NCBI GenBank assembly: GCA_001769975.1
Contig: MEPW01000054.1
Coordinates: 21,099 to 85,098, forward strand
Source: Bdellovibrionales bacterium RIFOXYA1_FULL_36_14
GTDB taxonomy: Bacteria; Bdellovibrionota; Bacteriovoracia; Bacteriovoracales; Bacteriovoracaceae
DNA length: 64,000 nt
Reading direction: 5' to 3'
Below, piece after piece: positions 46,016-52,952 of the stretch. The notes under the pieces were generated by a model. It ran no database searches. It saw nothing but the letters and a program-made list of their open reading frames with translations, and was not told where the DNA came from. The first letter of the stretch is position 1. Every line of letters begins with the position of its first letter. The translations under genes and the position numbers were made by a program.

Positions 46016-46429
46016 TTAATTGGTTTTGGTTTTTATCCCGTGAATATTAACCTCATCACCAATCATAAAAGCATTAATTTCATATAGGAGATTATTATCT
46101 TTTTCAAAATTTTTAAGCATGGCGATCGAAGCGTTTTCTTCAGAATGCAAAACTTCTAGTTCTCCAATTTTTATTTTAAAATAATATCGGGTTTTATCTG
46201 AGTATGGGTCAAGTCTTGAAATATTTCGGTATACATCAAGGGTTGCTCCCGGACTAATTCCTTGAAGTTGACCTATATTTAAATAATAATTCTTTTTAAT
46301 TTTTTCATTTTCAACTCCCATAGGAATTTCTTCAGCAATGCTAAATATCACAAAATCCTTTGGTAAGGCGGGAGATATTTTGATTAGAAAAATAATTAGG
46401 GGTATTAGGACAAGATATGCAATTTTCAT
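46016..46429 (-). CDS. Secreted or anchored protein with FlgT-C-like domain
   Basis: 137 residues: hydrophobic N-terminal segment (AYLVLIPLIIFLIKISPALP, about 4-23) and a beta-rich domain with YLNIGQLQGISPGATLDVYRN and IKIGELEVLHSEENASIAML, a pattern like the C-terminal domain of FlgT and related envelope proteins. The likeness is by eye only. It lies tail to tail with the small DHp-like gene (2 bases between stops), and 190 bases downstream of the next minus-strand gene, whose terminator separates them. Confidence 0.6.
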   Translation of the reverse strand: MKIAYLVLIPLIIFLIKISPALPKDFVIFSIAEEIPMGVENEKIKKNYYLNIGQLQGISPGATLDVYRNISRLDPYSDKTRYYFKIKIGELEVLHSEENASIAMLKNFEKDNNLLYEINAFMIGDEVNIHGIKTKTN

Positions 46430-46575
46430 TTTTCATGGCCTTATGCTTAAAAGGAATCTTCCAAATATCCTGATAAACAAGAGGTTATGTAACTCTCATC
46501 CATGATCATTACTGCTCTTTTCTAGGCAAGTAATCGTCATTATTTTGGATTGTATTTAATAAATGTTTGCTTAAT

Positions 46576-46600
46576 AAAAAAAATGGAAAAATATTCCGTT
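46576..46600 (-). terminator. Probable terminator of the peptide-binding lipoprotein gene
   Basis: Read on the minus strand: AACGGAA, short loop, TTCCATT, then a run of eight T. The stem is imperfect (one C-A mismatch) but the T run is long. It lies 20 bases after the stop codon. Confidence 0.45.
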
Positions 46601-46619
46601 TTAAAGTATTGATAGAGTA

Positions 46620-48350
46620 CTACTGTCTTTCAAGCCGAAGGTATTTCATAGAATTAGAAACAATTCCGGATTGCCTGAAGTTTTTAAGCTCATTATGAAA
46701 TAAATAGTAATCTCGCGAATAAAAAAGCATTATCCAAGGTAAGTCGTCTAGAATAATGTCTTCCATTCGATGAAGGATTTTGACCCTGGTTTCTTGATCA
46801 TTTGTATCGTTAATTTGGGTGAAAAGTTCATCAATTTTTTTATTTGAATAGAACGTGACGTTTGGTCCAGGAGGGTGATTTTTAGTAATCAGAAGTTGAA
46901 GTACATTTTCCGCATCTGGATAATCAAGGTTCCAGCCATCTTGCCAAAATTGAAGTTTGCCAGCATAGAATTTTTTTAAGAAATCAGGAAATGAGTTAAG
47001 TTTAGCGTTTACTTTAACATTAATTTTTTTTAATTCATCTGTAATGAATTGGGCATGGTTTACAGCTGTTTGGTTTTCTCCACGAAGTTCGAAAGTAATA
47101 GGTGGAAGATTTTTTCCTTCAGGATAGCCGGCTTCACTTAAGTACTCTTTAGCTTTATTTATATCATAGCTGTAGGGCAGTTCCCGGGTCGGGCTGTAAC
47201 CCACTACACCAGGAGGATAAATTGAATTAGCTTTCAGTCCTATGCCTGAGAAAACACGAATGTATTTATTGATATCAATGGCGTGGGCAATAGCCTTTCT
47301 TAGTTTTTTGTTTTTACCCCAAATTGGATCTTGCATGTTAAATGACAACCACCAATAAGTTAGTGCCGGTGAGAGCTGTAAAGAAATATTCTTGCTGGTA
47401 AGGTTAGGTGATAATTCACCCCGGGAGTTAATTGCATTATCATAATAGTCTTGCGGAAGAATCATGTAATCAATTTTCTTATCAAGAAAACTATTCCATC
47501 GTCCTTCGGTTTCAGGCATTACATAAAAGTTAATTGCATCGAGAAAAGGGATTTTTTTACCAGCATCTTTTAATAAGTTTAACTCGTAAGATTTTCGATC
47601 TCCTTCAGTTGGATATAAGGCGGTTCGATAGTGCTCAAATTTTTCAAGGCGGATATTTTTTTCTTTTATCGTTTCAGTTAGTTTGAAAGGTCCAGTTCCG
47701 ATAATTTGTTGATGAAATGAGTTATTGTAATATCTAATTGCTTCTTCAGGGATAGGAGATGTAAAAGACATGGCGAGAGTATAGAGGAATTGAGGTTGTG
47801 GCTCATTTAGTTCAATTATTAAAGTGTAGTCATCAAAGGCCTTAAGTCCTGATACTTCCAAACTAAAAAATTTATCCAGGCTATTGCCAGCATCCTTTCG
47901 AAATTTATTTAATCCTTTTATTTTTTTATCAAATAGCCACCATCCCACGCTTTGGGTTGGTACAAAAGCAAGTCGTTTGAATTGATTAATAAAATCTTGA
48001 GCTTTGACAAAACGGGGTTGATTATTGAAAGCGAGATTATCGTGATATCTAATATTCTTTTTAATTTTAATTGTGTATTTGGTATTTCCATTTTCAATCT
48101 TGGGCATTTCATCTGCTAAAAGTGGGATAAGTGAGTATGGTCGTTTTAAGTAGTGATACTCATAAAGAGTTTCATAAGCTTGATCCATTACAGTCGCGGA
48201 GACTGTATCGTAAGTAGAGCTTGGGTCAAAAGAATCAATGTGACTGGTGAGCGCCACGTTTAAAGTATTGCTGTCTTTGGAATTATAAAGAGTTTTTCGG
48301 CATGAAAAAAAAAGTAAGGGTAGTAAAAATATAACAAAAAATTTTCTCAT
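46620..48350 (-). CDS. ABC-transporter substrate-binding lipoprotein (oligopeptide type)
   Basis: Periplasmic binding protein of the SBP_bac_5 (OppA/DppA) family. The N-terminus is a lipoprotein signal with lipobox LFFSC (Cys17). Typical sequence: NTLNVALTSHIDSFDPSSTYDTVSATVMDQAYETLYEY, GTGPFKLTE, and KKLRKAIAHAIDINKYI. Length 576 is normal. It follows alaS by 12 bases on the minus strand, so is probably in the same transcript. No permease or ATPase genes are here, so the transporter is encoded elsewhere or the protein is an orphan receptor. Confidence 0.9.
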   Translation of the reverse strand: MRKFFVIFLLPLLFFSCRKTLYNSKDSNTLNVALTSHIDSFDPSSTYDTVSATVMDQAYETLYEYHYLKRPYSLIPLLADEMPKIENGNTKYTIKIKKNIRYHDNLAFNNQPRFVKAQDFINQFKRLAFVPTQSVGWWLFDKKIKGLNKFRKDAGNSLDKFFSLEVSGLKAFDDYTLIIELNEPQPQFLYTLAMSFTSPIPEEAIRYYNNSFHQQIIGTGPFKLTETIKEKNIRLEKFEHYRTALYPTEGDRKSYELNLLKDAGKKIPFLDAINFYVMPETEGRWNSFLDKKIDYMILPQDYYDNAINSRGELSPNLTSKNISLQLSPALTYWWLSFNMQDPIWGKNKKLRKAIAHAIDINKYIRVFSGIGLKANSIYPPGVVGYSPTRELPYSYDINKAKEYLSEAGYPEGKNLPPITFELRGENQTAVNHAQFITDELKKINVKVNAKLNSFPDFLKKFYAGKLQFWQDGWNLDYPDAENVLQLLITKNHPPGPNVTFYSNKKIDELFTQINDTNDQETRVKILHRMEDIILDDLPWIMLFYSRDYYLFHNELKNFRQSGIVSNSMKYLRLERQ

Positions 48351-48362
48351 TAATTGATCCAG

Positions 48363-50978
48363 CTATAATTTTTTTTCTAAAGCTTCGCTAAGCTTTTTGC
48401 CGACTGATCCTACCTCAAATTTGTCACAAGCTCCTTGCGCCATATCAGGCCGACCTCCGGATTTTCCGCCAAATTCCATTATAATGCTATTTAAAATATC
48501 TGGGCAGGTTATTTTGGGTGCTTTGCTTCCGGCTCTAAGTAAGACTGACATTTTATCGTTTTTGTTTTGTGCAATAAAAATAAACCCATTTTGGAATTTA
48601 GAGATAAAACCATCTGAAAGTTTGCGAAGATCAGCATTATCTGGAGCTAAAATGGATTTGAAGGGATAGAGATTTTTTAGCAATTCGGGCTGATCAAAAA
48701 GGTTTTTATTTTCGATTGATTGGATTTTTTCCTTTAAAGACTGAATTTCCTTAAACTGAGTTTTTATCTCCTTAATTTGTTTTTCAATTTGCGGGTAAAC
48801 ATCTTCAGCTCTAGTTCTAAGCATAAGTTCAATTTTTCCAAACTCTTTGGAACGATGCTGAAGATACTTAAAAGCAAAAGTGGAGGTTAACGCTTCAATT
48901 CTTCGGATTCCTGTACTTAGAGCACCTTCGGAGACAATGACAAAAAGTCCAATTTCAGACGTATTTTTAATATGAGTTCCGCCACAGAGTTCGATTGAAA
49001 CAGGAGGTTCATTTTCGTTTTTAATGCTAATTACACGGACGTGTTCGCCGTATTTTTCGCCAAAAAGAGCTTTAGCTCCACTTGCAGTTGCTTCTTTGGT
49101 GCTCATTTTTTTGGTTATTACTGAAACCTGATTTTCTATAATCTTATTAATTATAGATGTTACTTGGTCTAATTCCTCAGGGCTTAATCCTTTGGGGTGA
49201 GTAAAATCAAAGCGTAAACGTTCAGCGGTTACGAGGGAGCCTGCTTGGTTGATATGATCACCCAGCACTTGTCCAAGGGCTGCATGTAGAAGATGAGTTG
49301 CAGTATGGTTTCGAGCGGTTAGATTTCTTTGATATGCATTTACTTTTAAAACATATGATTCTTTAACATTTAATTTGTTATTAGTCGGTACAATCGATAC
49401 GGTAAAGTCGTCTATTGGTTTAATAGTATTGAGTACTTGGGCAATTTCCACATTGTCTTTTGTTAAAATAGTTCCACCATCTCCCGCCTGACCACCAGAT
49501 TCACCATAGAAGGGGGTGTAATCAAAAATAAGTAAATCATGATCCCCTAAGGCTCTCTTTTCTAACAGTTTTGCCTCTAGGGTTAACTGATCATAAGAAA
49601 AATGGTTGTTGCCATGTTTTTCTTTTAATTCGTAAAAAATTTTGTCATCAATATTCAAGTTACCTTTCCAAGATTTCTTTGATAAATTTCGCTGTTCTTC
49701 CATTTTTTGATTAAAACCATCATGATCAACAGAAAGATTTTTTTCTTTTAAAATTGTTTCGGTTAAATCAAAGGGGAAGCCAAAGGTATCATATAATTTG
49801 AAAATAGTTTCTCCTGATAATGTTTTATTAAACAGATTGTTTGATAATTCCTGGTTTAAAAACTTTAAGCCGTTTTCAAGGGTCTCGTGGAATTTTTCTT
49901 CTTCTAATTTAATAAATTTTTCAGCTAAAGATATGTTTTTGGCGTTTTCGGGATATGCTTCTTTAATAGATTCAAAAAAAGTGGGAGCCAATTTATAAAA
50001 TGAACCGCAGGGGGCATCAAGTTCCCGTAAATGTCTCACAGCTCTTCTGATTATTCTTCTTAAAACGTATCCCCTTCCTTCATTAGAAGGAATGACTCCG
50101 TCTGTAATAAGCATGGAAGTGGATCTGATATGATCGGATACAACGCGGATGTGTCCACTAAAGCGATTGTCTTTATAATCTTTTCCCGTCAGATCTTGAA
50201 TTTTAGAAATAATAGGAGCAAAAATATCTGTATCATAATTCCAATATTTTCCCTGTAAAGCAGCAGCTATTCGTTCAAGTCCTGCACCGGTGTCTATGGA
50301 GGGTTTAGGTAAAGGGAATCTGCCATCTTTATTTTTTTCATATTGCATGAAAACTAGATTCCAGATTTCTACGTAGCGTTGCTCATCATCTAAAATACTT
50401 TGGTTTTTTCCAGGTTTAAAGCCTGGTGTGCTTTGTTTTTCTCCGTGGTCAAAAAATATTTCGCTGCAAGGTCCACATGGTCCGAATTCACCCATTTCCC
50501 AGAAATTATCTTTATCGCCTTTTTTGAAAATACGATCTTTGTCGATGCCAGCAATTTTGGGCCATAACAAAGCGGCTTCTTCATCACTTTCATGAACTGT
50601 TATATATAGTTTGTCTTTGGGAAATTGAAGTGTTTTAGTTAAAAATTCCCATGCAAAAAAAATAGCGTCTTCCTTGAAATAGTCTCCGAAAGAAAAGTTA
50701 CCAAGCATTTCAAAAAAAGTGTGGTGGCGAGCAGTAAAGCCGACGTTGTCTAAATCGTTGTGTTTGCCTCCAGCACGAACGCATTTTTGGATAGTGACGG
50801 CTCTTTTGTTTACAGCGGTCGTCTTACCAGTAAAATAGTCTTTGAACTGATTCATTCCGGCGTTGGCAAAAAGTAAGGTTGGATCATTGATAGGAACTAA
50901 TGAAGAGGAAGGCATATGTTTGTGATTTTTGCCCTGGAAGTATTTAATAAAATTATTACGAATGTCAGCACTTTTCAT
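48363..50978 (-). CDS. alaS: Alanine-tRNA ligase
   Basis: Charges tRNA-Ala. N-terminal class II catalytic domain (FIKYFQGKNHKHMPSSSLVPINDPTLLFANAGMNQFKDYFTG), tRNA-recognition domain, editing domain with HTATHLLHAAL (about 558) and CGGTHI (about 664), and a short C-Ala domain. Length 871 is normal. Lies 56 bases after recX and 12 before the binding-protein gene. If the NFACT protein at 1.3 kb acts as RqcH, this enzyme would supply its Ala-tRNA. Confidence 0.97.
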   Translation of the reverse strand: MKSADIRNNFIKYFQGKNHKHMPSSSLVPINDPTLLFANAGMNQFKDYFTGKTTAVNKRAVTIQKCVRAGGKHNDLDNVGFTARHHTFFEMLGNFSFGDYFKEDAIFFAWEFLTKTLQFPKDKLYITVHESDEEAALLWPKIAGIDKDRIFKKGDKDNFWEMGEFGPCGPCSEIFFDHGEKQSTPGFKPGKNQSILDDEQRYVEIWNLVFMQYEKNKDGRFPLPKPSIDTGAGLERIAAALQGKYWNYDTDIFAPIISKIQDLTGKDYKDNRFSGHIRVVSDHIRSTSMLITDGVIPSNEGRGYVLRRIIRRAVRHLRELDAPCGSFYKLAPTFFESIKEAYPENAKNISLAEKFIKLEEEKFHETLENGLKFLNQELSNNLFNKTLSGETIFKLYDTFGFPFDLTETILKEKNLSVDHDGFNQKMEEQRNLSKKSWKGNLNIDDKIFYELKEKHGNNHFSYDQLTLEAKLLEKRALGDHDLLIFDYTPFYGESGGQAGDGGTILTKDNVEIAQVLNTIKPIDDFTVSIVPTNNKLNVKESYVLKVNAYQRNLTARNHTATHLLHAALGQVLGDHINQAGSLVTAERLRFDFTHPKGLSPEELDQVTSIINKIIENQVSVITKKMSTKEATASGAKALFGEKYGEHVRVISIKNENEPPVSIELCGGTHIKNTSEIGLFVIVSEGALSTGIRRIEALTSTFAFKYLQHRSKEFGKIELMLRTRAEDVYPQIEKQIKEIKTQFKEIQSLKEKIQSIENKNLFDQPELLKNLYPFKSILAPDNADLRKLSDGFISKFQNGFIFIAQNKNDKMSVLLRAGSKAPKITCPDILNSIIMEFGGKSGGRPDMAQGACDKFEVGSVGKKLSEALEKKL

Positions 50979-51034
50979 ATTTCTCTCGATTAAAAAGACA
51001 ACAACAGTTTAAGCTAACATAAATAGTATAAAAA

Positions 51035-51517
51035 TTAAATCTCTGATAATTTCTTGGTCAGCAAGGTCTTTATTTTTTGATAATTATGGCCTTTGGAGTG
51101 CAAATAAGAAAATAGCTTCTTTTGAATTTCGTATTTTTCCTCTTTACTTAGAGATTCATTGGCAAATTTTCTGATTTTTTTATCAATCAAACTGTTAAGT
51201 TGATCTTCTTCTGAGATAGCTTCTTTTATGAACATGGAGTCAATATCTTCATTTTCAAATGATAAATCTTCGTTTTTTAGAAATCTTTGAATATGAGCTT
51301 TAGAATAGTTTCTTTTAGCTAACGATCTTATTTTGGAGTCCATATAGCGTTTTTCGTCAAAAATACCTTGGTCGGTAATCTGTTCTAAAACAGTATCAAT
51401 GATTTCCTTGGAATATCCCTTTTGGTTTAATTTTTTTTGCAATTTACTCTTAGAATAGTCTTGCCTGGAAATAAGAAATAAAATGTAATTATACGCTTTT
51501 TTGGTTTCTTCATTCAT
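51035..51517 (-). CDS. recX: RecX regulatory protein
   Basis: Binds RecA filaments and limits recombinase activity. Helical repeats typical of RecX: AYNYILFLISRQDYSKSKLQKKLNQKGYS and IIDTVLEQITDQGIFDEKRYMDSKIRSLAKRNYSKAHIQRFL. The track start (51532) lies in the recA terminator; ATG 51517 (MNEETKK) comes directly after the terminator T run and is the likely start. There is no ribosome site in the 7 T before the ATG, so translation must be weak or depend on the hairpin. About 160 residues, normal. Confidence 0.88.
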   Translation of the reverse strand: MNEETKKAYNYILFLISRQDYSKSKLQKKLNQKGYSKEIIDTVLEQITDQGIFDEKRYMDSKIRSLAKRNYSKAHIQRFLKNEDLSFENEDIDSMFIKEAISEEDQLNSLIDKKIRKFANESLSKEEKYEIQKKLFSYLHSKGHNYQKIKTLLTKKLSEI

Positions 51518-51542
51518 AAAAAAAGCGGCCAATTATGGCCGC
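51518..51542 (-). terminator. Rho-independent terminator between recA and recX
   Basis: On the minus strand GCGGCC, a 6-base loop, GGCCGC, then seven T, followed at once by the recX ATG. It lies 13 bases after the recA stop. Such a terminator with partial read-through between recA and recX is known in E. coli; here it is placed unusually close to recX. Confidence 0.88.
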
Positions 51543-51555
51543 CTCTGCTGGTAAG

Positions 51556-52659
51556 TTATTGTAAATCAGTCTTTGGTTTTTTAGCTTTAGCTTTACTGTC
51601 ATCAGAAGAGATCTCTCCGGTCACAGGATCTATTTTTTCACTTTTACCTGCAAGTCCGTGTTTATCAAGAATTAGCGTTCTGATTTCGTTCATTATGGCC
51701 GGATTTTCTCTAAAATAATTTTTGGAATTTTCCCTACCTTGTCCAATCTTTATATTGTTGTAAGAGAACCAAGCGCCGGCTTTTTCAACAATTTTTTCTT
51801 CTACGGCGATATCAAGGATATCTCCTTCACGGGAAATTCCTTCTCCAAACATAATATCAAATTCAACACTTTTAAAAGGAGGAGCCACTTTATTTTTAAC
51901 AACTTTGACTTTAGTTCGATTGCCAATATATTCTTCTCCATCTTTTATGGAGGAAACTTTTCTTATATCTAATCGAACTGAAGCATAAAATTTAAGAGCA
52001 TTTCCACCAGTGGTTGTTTCTGGATTGCCAAACATAACTCCAATTTTCATTCTTAGTTGGTTAATAAAAACAACGGTAGTATTTGATCTAGAGATTGACC
52101 CTGTTAATTTTCTCAAAGCTTGACTCATTAGTCTCGCTTGCAATCCCATATGAGAATCACCCATGTCACCTTCTAGTTCTGCTTTTGGGGTGAGAGCCGC
52201 AACGGAGTCAATGATCAATAGGCTCACAGCACCAGATCTAACAAGCATGTCGCTAATTTCAAGCGCTTGTTCGCCACTATCTGGCTGTGAGATAAGTAAA
52301 TTGGAAACATCAATTCCAAGCTTGGAAGCATAACTAGTGTCGAGAGCGTGTTCTGCATCAATAAAAGCAACCGTACCACCAACTTTTTGGCATTCTGCTG
52401 CCAGATGGAGAGTTAGAGTTGTTTTACCTGAAGACTCAGGTCCATAAATTTCAATAATTCTACCTTGAGGGATTCCACCTACGCCAAGAGCTAAATCAAG
52501 ACCTAGGCAGCCAGTAGAAATAGCTGGAATTTTTTCGTGTATTTCGTTGTCACCGAGTTTCATGATGGCACCTTTTCCAAATTGTTTTTCAATTGAAGCA
52601 AGGGCCAGGTCGAGAGCTTTCGTCTTGTTTGCTTTATCCATAACGGTTGTCTGATTCAT
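51556..52659 (-). CDS. recA: Recombinase RecA
   Basis: Strand exchange and SOS co-protease. Walker [10 protein letters not shown] (about residues 71-79 from the chosen start), [16 protein letters not shown] near the N-terminus, loop regions [29 protein letters not shown] all standard. The C-terminus is acidic then basic ([15 protein letters not shown]). ATG 52659 (MNQTT) with GGAG 6 bases upstream is preferred over ATG 52671, which has no ribosome site. The 290-base upstream region contains the phased repeats and an inverted repeat listed separately, but I see no convincing -35/-10 pair and no TTACN3GTAA box. Confidence 0.97.
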   Translation of the reverse strand: MNQTTVMDKANKTKALDLALASIEKQFGKGAIMKLGDNEIHEKIPAISTGCLGLDLALGVGGIPQGRIIEIYGPESSGKTTLTLHLAAECQKVGGTVAFIDAEHALDTSYASKLGIDVSNLLISQPDSGEQALEISDMLVRSGAVSLLIIDSVAALTPKAELEGDMGDSHMGLQARLMSQALRKLTGSISRSNTTVVFINQLRMKIGVMFGNPETTTGGNALKFYASVRLDIRKVSSIKDGEEYIGNRTKVKVVKNKVAPPFKSVEFDIMFGEGISREGDILDIAVEEKIVEKAGAWFSYNNIKIGQGRENSKNYFRENPAIMNEIRTLILDKHGLAGKSEKIDPVTGEISSDDSKAKAKKPKTDLQ

Positions 52660-52788
52660 TGTTTTCTCCATGGGGCAAAGGGTTATAAAATAAATACCAT
52701 TTTCTCTAAACTACGACATCTAAAACTTATGCAAATCAGTCAGGTTTTCTTTTTTTTATCACTTCAAAATTACTCAAAGTTTTTTACC

Positions 52789-52807
52789 GGTCGTTCAAAA
52801 ATTGACC
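52789..52807. promoter_or_regulatory. Interrupted palindrome GGTC-N11-GACC upstream of recA
   Basis: GGTC (52789-52792) and GACC (52804-52807) are 11 bases apart, 130 bases upstream of the recA start. It recalls the GGT...ACC LexA-type box described for Geobacter, but the spacing is one base longer and inner positions do not match. A candidate damage-response site only. Confidence 0.25.
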
Positions 52808-52835
52808 TGCAACCTGTTTGTATATAAAAGGGTAT

Positions 52836-52874
52836 GCGTAACTATTGCGCAAGTCAAGCGTAAAATGTGCGTAA
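52836..52874. repeat. Four GCG(T/C)AA hexamers phased at exactly 11 bp
   Basis: Copies start at 52836 (GCGTAA), 52847 (GCGCAA), 52858 (GCGTAA) and 52869 (GCGTAA), each separated by 5 bases. On the minus strand this reads TTACGC-N5-TTACGC-N5-TTGCGC-N5-TTACGC in the direction of recA. The form matches tandem boxes bound by OmpR/PhoB-family response regulators (for example Pho boxes, 11-bp repeat). No gene lies here: the whole 52660-52952 stretch between recA and the next minus-strand gene is non-coding. Confidence 0.8.
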
Positions 52875-52952
52875 GTATATTTAAATTTTAAATCACCAAA
52901 ATTTTAAACTGACTGGTTATTTTATTAATCGCTTGCCTTCACCTTAACTAAA

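Noticed and set aside
52834-52863. Nine-codon ORF (ATG CGT AAC ... TAA) inside the phased-repeat array, with a possible promoter TTGACC/TATAAA before it
   Set aside because: The spacing of the boxes is only 15 bases, the ribosome-site-like AAAGGG is one to two bases from the ATG, and the phased repeats explain the sequence better.
52660-52952. Bdellovibrio-type LexA box (TTACN3GTAA), E. coli-type box (CTGTN8ACAG) or Gram-positive box (GAACN4GTTC) upstream of recA
   Set aside because: Read on both strands, none matches; TTACGC occurs several times but only as direct repeats.
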